A stretch of DNA of 64,000 bases from Papilionanthe hookeriana x Papilionanthe teres (lineage: Eukaryota > Streptophyta > Magnoliopsida > Asparagales > Orchidaceae): positions 46,387,575-46,451,574 of the forward strand of contig CM040423.1 in assembly GCA_022702705.1 (NCBI GenBank), in the 5' to 3' direction. Made by a program: the position numbers and the translations under genes. Within the stretch, counting starts at the first letter, position 1. Each line of letters starts with the position of its first letter. The notes beneath the pieces are model-generated. The model saw only the letters and a list, made by a program, of their open reading frames with translations, was not told the origin of the DNA and did not search any database. Below are positions 50,601 to 58,205 of this stretch, in pieces.

Positions 50601-52177
50601 GTGCATTAGGCTTGGTGGCCAATTTTAGGAGAAAGTGGAGACTAGCTTGAGGCACCACTGGAGGTGGTTCAACATCTTATTGAGGGAGTTTGCATGGGAG
50701 CTACTTGGGGAGGGTGAAGACTTGTGAGAGAGCCATGTCTCTAAGGTGCAGTGCCCCGTTTAGGAGGAAGTGGAGGCTAACTTTAAGGACCGTTGGGCTC
50801 GATGTTTGTTAAAGGGGTGTACAAGCTTGTGGGAGGTGGGTAGCAAAAGATTTGACATCCAAGTGGCTGGTTATGGGGTAGTTGTTAGCAGGTTCGTCAG
50901 GTAATCAATGGCAAGCTCCTGGAAGTTTGTAGTTTTTGGCATATTGCTGGCGTTCTTTATAGCCGATGAACAGTGCATGTGTCTGGCAATAAGCTCAAAA
51001 GTGCTGGCAACATGTGTTAGTGAGGGAAAAGACCTGCTTTTCTAGGGTTTTTGTGAAGGGAAGAAGGAAATGAAATTTGTTTTATTAATGTACTACATAA
51101 TAATGTTATTTAGTTTGCTTTCACATCTTAATTTGATTTCTATGATTTTTCTTTTGAGCTGGACCTTTTGTTTTTCTGTTGAAAGGAAAGTTAGAGAAAG
51201 AGGAGAGGGAAGAGATTGAGAGAGAGAGAGAGGGAGAGAGAGTGTGTGTGTAATTGATGCCTGTGCATTCGTAGAAGTGTGAGAACCTACAAATCTAATG
51301 TTCTTTTTCAGGTATGTTCTTCCTGGTGGCCATTTCTTTATTCCCCTCAAGCTCTTTTGTTTTACTCCTGGGCGCTTGTTTTTGCAAGACTTGACTAGTC
51401 ATTACCTGAATTTTTTTTTTGGGTTCTCGGAACTTGCCATTCGAACTTTTTCCATGCCTGCTTTTTTACTGTTCTTCAGGTTCCATTCTGGAATTGAGCT
51501 CATTAGGAAGGACAGTCAATGTGCCGATTCTCATCTGAAGCTTCTGTGGCACCATTCTGATGCAATCGCCTGCTGTTCTCTCAAGGTATGTTTTTTATTA
51601 TATATTCAATATTATGCAACTGCGAAGATCCATGCTTTCGCACATTGTAAAAATGGGACTTTTCTGTGTCTTCTCAGGCTTCTCCATCTTTAACCTTCGC
51701 AAATCAATCAGGCCTCGACATGCTCGAGACCACGCTGGTTGCTCTACAAGACATCACACTTGAGAACATTCTCGACGAAGATGGCCGCAATGTCCTCTCG
51801 TCTGAGTTTCCTAAGTTGATGCAACAGGTATGCAAATATGTAAAACTAGTTCTAAATGTCATGAAAAAATGATTTTTCTCTTAAAGTTATTGGTATTGTA
51901 GGCTTCTTCTCTCCTTTTGAAAAGCACAACTTCCACAATGTTTTAGCAGAGCTAGTTAAAATGTTGTAATCTTCTCTTGAAATTTCAATTTTTTTTTTTT
52001 TAATTCTTCTCTTCGTCCATCTCTTTCCAGGGGTTTGTTTATCTTCCGGCAGGCATCTGCATGTCGAGCATGGGCCGTCCGGCATCCTATGAGCAGGCTA
52101 TGGCCTGGAAAGTTCTGGATGAATGCAACTCCCAGCATTGCTTCGCCTTCATGTTCATCAACTGGTCATTTGTTTAA
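25819..52177 (+). CDS. ATHB15-like: Class III HD-ZIP transcription factor (ATHB8/ATHB15 clade), complete, 18 exons
   Basis: Nuclear DNA-binding regulator of meristem, vascular and leaf polarity development. Exons: 25819-26027, 26456-26615, 27011-27117, 27207-27297, 27370-27465, 27539-27652, 27736-27819, 28171-28326, 28398-28472, 28549-28655, 28735-28924, 29453-29644, 29974-30051, 30130-30264, 34421-34743, 51480-51585, 51678-51827, 52031-52177. All junctions are GT-AG and in phase, giving 2,520 nt and 839 residues, the usual family length (about 830-850). Order: homeodomain (about 16-76, ending WFQNRRCRDKQRKE), leucine zipper (about 80-123), START (about 159-380) and C-terminal MEKHLA (about 690-838, ending FAFMFINWSFV). 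The start is the first in-frame ATG, giving MVFSDKDGGKQIMDSGKYVRY. The C-terminal wording favours the ATHB8/15 clade over REV or PHB. The intron 14 donor (GCA/GTTGAG) is weak but keeps frame. It is probably functional. Confidence 0.93.
27207..28924 (+). CDS. ATHB15-like: HD-ZIP III exons 4-11: START lipid-binding-type domain and following region
   Basis: Exon 4 starts LLAIAEETLVEFLKKATGTA, the START entry. Exon 5 gives PGPDSIGIIAISRNCSGLAA. Later exons give LYMQTYAPTTLALARDFWTL, FVRAEMLPSGYLIRPC, HIVDHVDLD and GRQPAVLRTFSQRLSRGFND, all family signatures. The stretch EGCGAMIHIVDH has Cys where most relatives have Gly (GGG). The START pocket is thought to bind a lipid or similar ligand; no ligand can be inferred here. 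Confidence 0.92.
27287..27379 (+). promoter_or_regulatory. miR165/166 target site, split by intron 4
   Basis: The spliced mRNA reads TCGGGATGAAG (27287-27297) joined to CCTGGTCCGG (27370-27379), encoding the GMKPGP part of START. This matches the 21-nt miR165/166 site of HD-ZIP III genes except at the 5' edge, where codon GTC (Val) replaces the usual CCT (Pro) or ATT (Ile) codon. The miR166 seed-pairing side is fully conserved, so repression by miR166 is expected. The 72 bp intron means the site exists only after splicing. Confidence 0.92.
27945..28089. mobile_element. PIF/Harbinger-like MITE in HD-ZIP III intron 7
   Basis: The right end, read inverted, is GGGTGCGTTTGAGGCAGCTT, followed by TAA (28090-28092). 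The left part GCGCGTTTCGGCAGCTTATT is its imperfect inverse. The centre has CCGCGGGTT and AACCCGCGG-type inverse repeats. GC-richer than the intron. Left boundary approximate. Confidence 0.55.
29289..29367. repeat. Two-copy tandem repeat in HD-ZIP III intron 11
   Basis: Two copies, period about 41 bp, of TCACGATTCATAAAAYCTGC followed by TGCRAGTAGTGGGATAA. Only two substitutions were noticed between the copies. Confidence 0.85.
29693..29915. mobile_element. MITE, 'TTTACATA' family, in HD-ZIP III intron 12
   Basis: Left end GGGCATTTACGCACATGGTA; right end, read inverted, GGAACATTTACATATCTGGC. The inverted repeat extends to ACATAATT on both arms (about 30 bp, imperfect). AT-rich flanks prevent a firm target duplication. 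Confidence 0.6.
30470..30637 (-). mobile_element. tRNA-derived SINE-like element in intron 14
   Basis: The minus strand reads TTAGTTGGTAGAGCATC, a good A box, and 46 bp on CTAGGATTCGAATCCCCGC, a B box. These are the internal RNA polymerase III promoter of a tRNA-derived head. The following 110 bp (ending near GGTTCCGCCCGTC at 30470) is the SINE body. It is not a tRNA gene, since no acceptor stem can be paired. A CG/CA microsatellite abuts the head, as a TA tract does at the other SINE. Confidence 0.65.
30670..34250 (+). mobile_element. Ty1/copia retrotransposon, degenerate, inside HD-ZIP III intron 14
   Basis: The order of remnants is copia-type. A gag zinc knuckle CYKPNHTQDKCWKLHGK lies near 31025-31075. 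The protease start IDSGVTDHW is at 31325-31351. GAG-pre-integrase LHCRLGHPSFQYLKSL lies near 31725. Integrase has LTDNGHEF near 32070 and AKRKNRHLLDIARSI near 32180. RT has KVYSQTYGIDYVETFVPVAK near 32960. RNase H has VVARSSTEAELRSM and NLVQHDHTKQVEID at 33685-33884. Many stops and frameshifts are present. The RT core with YVDD is deleted. A polypurine tract GAGGGGAG near 34041 precedes an AT-rich 3' LTR (about 34050-34250). No 5' LTR was found. Confidence 0.88.
35866..36009. mobile_element. PIF/Harbinger-like MITE in intron 15
   Basis: The right end, read inverted, is GGGGTCGAACAGCTTGTGC, followed by TAA (36010-36012). The left part CTGCGTTTGAACAGTTTATT is its imperfect inverse. The centre carries ACGCGGGTCGAACCCC repeated near-inverse as GGGTCGAACCCCACGG. 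Resembles the intron 7 copy. Confidence 0.5.
36013..37764. other. AT-rich intron DNA
   Basis: No coding frame. 37190-37260 has a fragment (GTTCGGCTCATTGATTATTC) related to the hAT MITE at 52740-53234. 36940-37200 is locally richer in GC without a recognisable feature. Confidence 0.5.
37765..39090. repeat. Mosaic of local duplications in intron 15
   Basis: Three sequence modules each occur twice. Module A (CACCTGTTAAGAATTAAGAT and about 190 bp after it) is near 37770-37965 and 38375-38560. Module B (GAGTTTCGCAAAACCACCAA, then GAGGAGAAGAGAG) is near 38025-38165 and 38975-39085. Module C (TTGCTTTCTCTTTAGAAGTA) is near 38600-38745 and 38755-38870. All copies are in direct orientation and roughly 85-90% alike by eye. 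No protein frame. Origin unknown. Confidence 0.7.
39360..40160. other. GC-richer block of unknown origin in intron 15
   Basis: Clearly richer in GC and pyrimidines than neighbouring intron DNA, with overlapping frames on both strands (39353-40129) but no recognised domain. Possibly an LTR-retrotransposon non-coding region. Confidence 0.35.
40980..41520. repeat. Degenerate tandem array with the motif CTCGGTTTTG
   Basis: About eight to ten loosely repeated units of roughly 50-60 bp, each with (G)GCTCGGTTTTG or GACTCGGTTTTG followed by GCTGCA/CCCCTGTTTT. The plus-strand frames here are artefacts of the repeat. Confidence 0.65.
41560..44376. other. Unassigned repeat-like DNA in intron 15
   Basis: No coding frame recognised. 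41720-42640 is GC-richer and may be retrotransposon LTR or leader DNA. 43000-43460 has several GACTTCGAGGTAGTCCGCC and GATTCCGAGGTCGCCTCC-like similar stretches. 44000-44376 ends TTGCGTCAAACGGGCC, which looks like a Tourist-type terminus abutting the RTE LINE. Confidence 0.35.
44377..49040 (-). mobile_element. RTE-type LINE, inactive, interrupted by another LINE
   Basis: Minus-strand domains in order: endonuclease start near 49033 with RIGSWNISTLTCKLMKII and ILCIQETK; RT with GDDIPID-like (SVGPDDIPIDV, about 45420), MEAIHLLRGLMEKYREN and MMFIDLEKAYDKV (45258-45043); the active-site region FFANDILLV near 44840-44815, where Asn replaces the first Asp of FADD; and the C-terminal KGKFYKMVVRPAMFYDAKCW and EMRMLRWMSD (about 44500-44377). 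The C-terminus is cut off at about 44376. 45987-48163 is a separate, later LINE insertion. No RNase H, as expected for this clade. Confidence 0.85.
45996..48163 (-). mobile_element. 5'-truncated L1-type LINE nested in the RTE LINE
   Basis: A minus-strand frame at 48060-47698 starts just after the RT palm with NLPLNYLGFVLDEGKKRN and SFLGRISLLKSILTSLPLYS. It is followed by zinc-binding-region remnants (47613-47080) and RNase H at 46749-46420 with FIKINTDDCWK and VAGFCRNFMGYIICW. A T-run near 46007-46014 marks the poly(A) end. The insertion is flanked by AATAGTATTT at 45986-45995 and at 48164-48173, a 10 bp target duplication. It is truncated inside RT and was dead on arrival. Stops separate its domains. 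Confidence 0.85.
50555..50800. repeat. Short tandem repeat, three variant copies
   Basis: TTTTAGGAGAAAGTGGAGAC with flanking TTGGTGGCCA occurs near 50560 and again near 50620 (period about 60 bp). A third, more divergent copy (TTTAGGAGGAAGTGGAGGC) lies near 50759. Confidence 0.75.
51209..51254. repeat. GA/GT microsatellite
   Basis: GAGAGA runs followed by GTGTGTGTGT. Confidence 0.9.
51480..52177 (+). CDS. ATHB15-like: HD-ZIP III exons 16-18: MEKHLA domain and stop
   Basis: Exon 16 (51480-51585) joins exon 15 in phase 2 to read SYRFHSGIELIRK and then LLWHHSDAIACCSLK. Exon 17 gives ASPSLTFANQSGLDMLETTL. Exon 18 gives GFVYLPAGICMSSMGRPASY and ends INWSFV with TAA 52175-52177. These are the most conserved parts of the MEKHLA domain. 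They lie 16.7 kb from exon 15, so an annotation pipeline could split the gene here. Confidence 0.93.
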
Positions 52178-52731
52178 TACACGCATAGCTATTTAGGCTC
52201 TCCTCGTAACCAGTAGAATATGATTTTAGCGAACCTCTCCTGCTGGACTGACAAATCTGAACGATTTTGTTGCTTCAGCAAAAGTTTTGGAAAATTGTAA
52301 ATTACTCCGTGCAGTCTGCTGTTTATATGTGCATAAATGCTTTTGGGATAGTTATTATCCTTTAGAATCAATGGTTAGTTCAATGATTTATTTTTTCGTA
52401 TTTTTATTACATACTGTCTTTATTTATTTATTTATTATTATTATTATTTTCTCCTTAGCATGTACATTTTATTCTAGATGTTGCTTTTCTCATCAATTCT
52501 CGACTTCGCTTCTATGCTGCAGTTGTCATTACTCTTAGTAAACCTCTCCAGAAAGCTCAAAAGTAATTGTTTTGGTCAAGTTTGAAGAGTGATGACCATG
52601 CTTATTGATATGTTACCAATAATTTTATGTGATCAGGCGTGAATCTTGATGCATCTTACATGGAAAAAATATATATTCTTTTAGATTTAAATTTATCCAT
52701 ATTCTGATTTCAACAAATTTGAGTTATACTG
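52178..52731 (+). other. HD-ZIP III 3' UTR and downstream DNA
   Basis: AT-rich with no coding frame. An ATTATT-rich stretch lies at 52431-52450. The polyadenylation site cannot be placed with confidence. Confidence 0.5.
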
Positions 52732-52739
52732 AGCATCTT

Positions 52740-53234
52740 TAGGGCTGTAAACGAGCTGAGCTTGAGCGAGCTCGTGTTCGGCTCGTGTTCGGCTCGTTCG
52801 AAATTAGCTCGGTTCGAAATGGCTCGTGAAAGGTGTGTTCGTGTTCGGCTCGAATTAAATATTCTTGGTCGTGTTCGGCTCGAAATTGACTCGTTAAAAT
52901 TAATTGGAAAAATATATGTCTAACGTCGGATTCTAACTTGGACCAAATGAATGGGAACAAGAAGCATACGCAATCTTCTGTATAAACATTTATGATTTAA
53001 ACTTAAATATAAATATATAAATAATATATATAATAAGTTATTTTATAAATAATTATATGATTATTTTTTTATTTCGAGTCTAATTCGAGCGACACACGAG
53101 CGAACAAACGAGTTGTGTGTGTTCGGCTCGTTAACATTTCGAGCTTAAAAATTTGTTCGTGTTCGGCTCGTTAGGCTTAACGAACGAGCCGAACACGAGC
53201 TGTTCGCGAACAACGAGCCAAATTATCAGCCCTA
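52740..53234. mobile_element. hAT-type MITE with perfect 8 bp target duplication
   Basis: Flanked by AGCATCTT at 52732-52739 and 53235-53242. Ends are TAGGGCTG and CAGCCCTA, in inverted orientation, as in hAT elements. The subterminal regions are crowded with GAGCTCG and TTCGGCTCG repeats in both orientations (52750-52890 and 53075-53220), likely transposase-binding sites. At 495 bp with no coding frame it is non-autonomous. The intact ends and exact duplication suggest a fairly recent insertion just downstream of the HD-ZIP III gene. Confidence 0.9.
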
Positions 53235-53242
53235 AGCATCTT

Positions 53243-54150
53243 GATAATAGGTTTGTATAAAGCACTCATAACTTTTGGAGATTAATTGAAAGGCCATGTA
53301 ATCTCTAAATTTGTTGTTGTGTATAGTCGAAATAAGCTGTTTAACAAGAGGTATCTAATATGCTCAAGTTAATTTAATTTTAAGATAGTCAATACATTTA
53401 ATTTTTTTTAAAAAATAACCTGATTAAAAAAAATTAACATGAATTATTTGATGGAATGGTTTTCGGATGCTTGACAAACTTATCAGAAACTACGATAAAA
53501 CACCCCCTATTCTTAGAGAAAAAGAGTAAGCTAAAAGCGAAGACATAACTCATGAAGAGAAGTGTAGGTGAATGATAATCAGTTGTTATTGATCACCATA
53601 GCGAATGTTGAAGTCAATCATAGTTGTGGTGGCTACCAACTATATTTTTGTAATCAATTACCAATGTTGGAGCTATTAATTATAGTTGTTATGCTCAACT
53701 ATGACTAATGTATCCAAACTAATACTGTGTTTTTATAATATCATCTTTCTCAATTCAGGAGAATAGCTATACACTGTGTAATCCACTTTGAATACCACCT
53801 CTTATACAAAAGAATACCAATTGTGTGAAAAAGATGTAACAGCGTTTAGGAACTAAAAATTATACTGTGTTTTTATAATATCATCTTTCTCATTTTGAGC
53901 AGGCTTATGGCAATACCAAGGTCTGGTCATACCCCCTTTTTTTTTTTCTTTATTCAGAATTTTTATCCTCTTGAGTCTCAATGTAAGAAATCACTTCTTG
54001 CCTCATTTTGTTGGAGTTATCATTAGTTTATACTGCAGAAGAATCTCAGAAGAATCTCAGAAGAGTACTTCACATAATTGAATATCCATTAATGTTGAAT
54101 AGCCCATGAGAATTGAATATGCTCCCTAATGTCCATATGTTGGCTGGGCT
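53243..54150. other. AT-rich intergenic DNA with a 31 bp direct repeat
   Basis: No gene. A 31 bp sequence starting ATACTGTGTTTTTATAATAT is identical at 53722-53752 and 53862-53892, 140 bp apart. Confidence 0.7.
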
Positions 54151-54159
54151 CAGACTCAA

Positions 54160-54620
54160 GGAAAATATTACATCCGGACTACGCACGTAGAGGTACGTGC
54201 GGAGCTTTATCCATGGGAGACACGTGGAATCCCGCAATAACACGCAATAACACAGGAATAACACAAAGGAATATTCCTCGTGTTATTCCACGGTTAGCGG
54301 TGTTCTGGGCAGAATAAATCGGGGAATAACGCGGAATAACACGGGAATATTCTTCGTGTTATTCCGCATTATTGTGGTGGTATTGTAACACCACCACAAT
54401 AACACATCAATACTACGCGGAATAACACGAGAATAATGTGGAATAACATGGGGGAATATTCTCTGTGTTACAATACTACGCAATAACACATGAATAACGC
54501 GGAGTAACACGAGGAATATTCCCTCGTGTTATTGCTCGTTATTGCGGGATTCCACGTGTCTCCCGTAGATTGGGCTCCGCACGTACCACTACGTGCGTAG
54601 TCCGGATGTAATATTTTTCC
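54160..54620. mobile_element. Foldback transposon-like palindrome, 461 bp
   Basis: The left end GGAAAATATTACATCCGGAC followed by TACGCACGTAG is repeated inverted at the right end (54620 inward). The arms stay inverted-complementary for well over 100 bp, through CACGTGGAATCCCGCAATAA. The interior is made of GGAATAACACG units in both orientations. The exact centre is a hairpin, ATTGTGGTGGT (54371-54381) and ACCACCACAAT (54390-54400). Candidate 9 bp target sites CAGACTCAA (54151-54159) and CAGACTTTG (54621-54629) agree at six positions. Long-TIR structure suggests a Mutator-like or foldback MITE. Confidence 0.7.
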
Positions 54621-55097
54621 CAGACTTTGTCTCTTTATTAGGCCTTTCCGTGTTGCGTCGGTTCATTTACATAATGGCTGGGCTCAGGCTCTAACACAAA
54701 TACACATACGCGCGCGCATACACACACTTATATCTGCTACTAAATTAGTGTGATTACAATTAAGTTCGTATGGTTTACTAATTTTAAAATAAATTATGCG
54801 AAGTTGGAACTCTGCATGCACAATTGAGTGAGTGATTAACTTTGATATCATAGCAACGAGCGGAGGTACGCAACACCCTGTAATGCTGCTTCGTTTGTTC
54901 CTCCATGCCCCAACATACAAAGTGTTTGACTATGATTCAGCTAGGTCCTCACCTTGTGAGTGGAAATTATTAAGGGTGTGTGGCATCGGTGAAGGTTTGG
55001 TGCCGCCTCCTAATTTTTTCTGTTTATTAAAATTATTTTTTATCTATATTCTCAAAAAATTAAAGATAAAAGTTGTGTTTTCTCATCATATATAGCT
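54621..55097. other. Intergenic DNA
   Basis: A mixed CA/CG microsatellite lies at 54697-54730. GGCTGGGCTCAGGCTC at 54677-54692 nearly repeats the sequence at 54142-54157 on the other side of the foldback element. No gene. Confidence 0.5.
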
Positions 55098-55217
55098 ACC
55101 TGCGATGTCTGCTATAAAGTTGTGGTTTGGCTCTTTCATTTTTTTTTATTAGACATCGCAGCTTTTTGAACAATACAGTTGGTTCTTCAAACAACTGCAG
55201 CTGCCCCAAACAGACCC
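55098..55217. mobile_element. PIF/Harbinger-like MITE remnant
   Basis: The right end, read inverted, is GGGTCTGTTTGGGGCAGCTG, the family consensus, followed by TAA (55218-55220). The left terminus is missing. An internal TGCGATGTCT/AGACATCGCA inverted pair is present. Confidence 0.6.
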
Positions 55218-55313
55218 TAAGTACGGTATTCGCACGTTCAAATACTGGCTATGATTTAAGTGGCTTGATCATAAAACATGCAAATCATCGGACATGATAA
55301 TTTTCCACGGACA

Positions 55314-55396
<83 letters not shown>
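55314..55396. repeat. Compound (CT)n(AT)n microsatellite
   Basis: CT repeats (about 55314-55338) run directly into AT repeats to 55396. Ser-Leu and Ile-Tyr frames are artefacts. Confidence 0.97.
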
Positions 55397-55398
<2 letters not shown>

Positions 55399-57004
55399 GT
55401 TTATTTTTTGTTATATACTTCAAAGGTAACATTTACTTATTTTTGCAGAAAACAAATTAAATATTTGGTATTTGAGGCTCACGATCTTCGTTGATATGAG
55501 GAGTTTTATTTAAAGAGTTTAAAATTCATTTTTAGAAATAGGTTTCTATTTAATTAATGTTATTACTATTTAAATTATTACTTAAAATTAATTAAATGCC
55601 AATATTTAATTAATTTGTTATTTATAGTATTAATTATGAGGATAATAACTTAATATAAATTTAATAAGAGCAGCTACTATTCTTAATTAAGCTTTTGCCG
55701 CTACAAATCTACAATTTTCGCTTTATTTCAGCCACTAATTGTAACGTTTTGCAGTTGCCAGCTTAGTAAATTTGGAAATATTTTGTCATAATTTAAGCTA
55801 AACAAATGACACTGGAGGTTTCTTGGATTACAATGTTTTCTTCAGAGAGAGTGAGTCTCTTTTATTCATAAAGGAAAATAATAAAAATACATTTTGTATA
55901 ATGTTGTGCTTATTTGTGACATCTTCGTGTAAAATGATCACGAAGAGCATGTCAGGCCACGTATTTAAAGAATGATGGACTTGAGTCCTAGTGAACAATA
56001 ATGAGCATCATTGATAGTGGTAAAGAATATGTATGTTCCTATTTGACACAATATAAGATTTTCTTAATCTTTATATTTCATTCGTCATAATAACATTGTA
56101 AGGGGAATGACATTTTCTCCAAATTTGAACCTTTAAATACAAAACATAGAGTGGTAGTAGTTAACTTTATTTCAATGTTTAGAAAGTATTTTAGTGATCT
56201 TAGAATCTTTAGAATCATTAAACTTTAGCAAATGGGCCCGGTTCAACCGCATCAAGAGGTGGGTTCGGTTCAACCTTGTTAGCATGTCGGCCCAGTTCAT
56301 GAAAATGGTTCAATTCCTCAATAAAGAATTATGAGGCTCGCAAGGCTTGTTGACCTTTATATTAAACTTCATGTAAAAAGCTTTGCTCAAATATATTACC
56401 TTATTTGTGCATGCATACATGAAATGGATCTATTGATGTATTTACTTCAATAATATACTCTATGATATATGTGGGATAAGAACGTGAATATATATTGATA
56501 TGATATCAATAAATTTTCATTATCAAACACGAATGTCGATGTATGATACGGATCTCAAGATAATATTTCGAGGAAGAAACGTTCAAATTTTAATAAATGG
56601 TCATCTAGAGCTCCGATTTCAGTAAACATATGTCAAACTGACCGGCTCGATGAGAGGAACCTGATGACATCAATGTTAGACAAATTTGAGTCAAATCAAG
56701 CCCTGGTCAAGTCATCTAAACGATTTTAGAAGATTCGGCAATTTTATAATCGAATCGAGCGTCTCGACAAGATGAATCTAATTAGCCTGAGATTGGTAAA
56801 TTCTAACATCTTTAAGACACTCAAATGTCCATTAAACTCAGTCTGATCAGAGGAAGCTATCCGGACCGTCCAATCAAAATGTTTCATATTTCTGCATTAA
56901 TTACACCCAGAACATCATAAATAGATCCCCACCTCTCACATGAGAAAGGGGCTGAAAGATTCAGAGAGAACTTAAAGTTCTGAGGAGCTGAAGTTCTAAA
57001 CCAT
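55397..57004. other. Intergenic DNA, part possibly LTR-derived
   Basis: No gene. 56220-57000 is GC-richer. CATAAATAGATCCCC near 56918-56932 looks like a TATA box of an LTR upstream of the low-complexity block. No LTR pair was seen. Confidence 0.35.
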
Positions 57005-57290
57005 CCCAACTGTCGCCGACCATCGCCGATCGCCGTCAACCACCGCAAGCCACTGTTGACACCTATCGATCTCCGTCAGCCATTGTCGATCACCACTAAT
57101 CAGACGATCACCTTGGGCCATCGCCGATCGTCATCGACAGCCGACCATCCTTGACACTCGCCGACTGTCGTCGATACCTGCCAATCGCCGTCGACTACCA
57201 TTGGCCTCCGTCGACCACAGTCAGACATCGTCGACGCCCGCCGATCGCCGTCAGCCACCGTCTATCACCACCAACCAGATACCGTTAGTC
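57005..57290. repeat. GC-rich degenerate CGCCGATCGCCGTC low-complexity block
   Basis: Irregular units CGCCGATCGCCGTCAACC and CCGTCGACCAC with period-3 character. On the opposite strand it reads GGTCGACGGCGATTGG, similar in style to 15695-16080 and 24470-24910. No protein. Confidence 0.6.
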
Positions 57291-57485
57291 TACTATGTAA
57301 CTTTGAGAATACCGTTACCCTTTCTCGCATGTGGGATAAGAGATCTTTATAATCATATACTAATAGTGAACTTTTACAACTGAGTCAGGCCCCCGTGGTT
57401 TTTCCCTTTATGGTTTTCTTTCATCTGAGTGTGTGCTGAATTATGTGCAACGCTAAAACGATAATTCATTACTCGACCGCCACTT

Positions 57486-57486
<1 letters not shown>

Positions 57487-57544
<58 letters not shown>
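57487..57544. repeat. (AT)n microsatellite
   Basis: About 58 bp of uninterrupted AT dinucleotide. 57291-57486 before it contains CCGTGGTTTTTCCC near 57393, a stretch common near plant LTR ends. Confidence 0.95.
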
Positions 57545-57549
<5 letters not shown>

Positions 57550-57935
57550 CATAAAATGCACTTTTAAATAAATTTAATTTAAAATTTGAAATAAAATAAT
57601 AATTATACAGGTATTTAATAAAAAAAATTAATTAAAATATTCCGAGCTAATGCTTTCCTTCTTGAGCATGGAACATTTCATTAAATAAACCAATCCGATC
57701 TAACATTTGCACAATATTAAAAGAGGGGGAGAGAGGGGGAGAGGAATAAATATGTAGCTGCATTAATGGTAGGCCTGGAATCCGATGTTCGCCCTGCACA
57801 CATCATGCACGTCCAAGTTAAGCCCTCCTCCATTAACATTTAGGCAATGCCCACAATATTTAGCCATCCCCAAAATGCCAAAATAAGCATAATTAATGTA
57901 ATATATTATATAAATAAGTGCATGAGAAAATTTAA

Positions 57936-58202
57936 GGGTCCGTTTAGGATGGCGGTCACATAGAAGCATTATCTATTTGGATAAACTGTATTTTGATACT
58001 ATTTCAAAAATTAAAAGTTGTCGCTGAAATTTACGTTTTCTCACCAGTAGTGGCTAGATGCAATCGCAGTTTTATAGTTGCGGTCTGATTTTTTTTTTTT
58101 TTTTTTTAAAGTAATTGTCACTGCAGTTTTTAAAACATTAAATTATTTTGCAACGGTTTCACAGTTGTTTTTTAATAAGCTGCAGCTGCCCTAAACAGAC
58201 CC
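57936..58202. mobile_element. PIF/Harbinger-like MITE, complete
   Basis: 267 bp bounded by TAA on both sides (57933-57935, 58203-58205). The left end is GGGTCCGTTTAGGATGGCGG. The right end, read inverted, is GGGTCTGTTTAGGGCAGCTG. Best-preserved short copy of the family here. A T-run lies at 58089-58107. No coding frame. Confidence 0.8.
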
Positions 58203-58205
58203 TAA

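Larger units (their letters stand above)
34744..51479 (+). other. HD-ZIP III intron 15 (16.7 kb)
   Basis: Donor AG/GTAATTCC at 34744 and acceptor TTCTTCAG at 51479, preceded by a T-run. The phase fits exactly (AG+G, Arg). Contents in order: AT-rich DNA; a Harbinger-like MITE; a locally duplicated block (37765-39090); GC/TG-rich repeats (39360-41560); unassigned repeat DNA (41560-44376); nested LINEs (44377-49040); and unassigned DNA with short tandem repeats (49050-51479). Most plant HD-ZIP III introns at this position are far shorter. Confidence 0.88.
49041..51479. other. Intron 15 terminal part, mostly unassigned
   Basis: 49041-49220 may be the RTE 5' UTR. 49220-50540 shows nothing recognisable. 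50555-50800 holds a short tandem repeat and 51209-51245 a GA-rich microsatellite. 51410-51480 is the T-rich tract before the exon 16 acceptor. Confidence 0.45.

Noticed and set aside
54160..54175. AAATATTAC at the foldback end resembling a geminivirus origin nonanucleotide
   Set aside because: It is not the exact nonanucleotide, lies at a terminal inverted repeat rather than a stem-loop apex, and no Rep-like frame is nearby.
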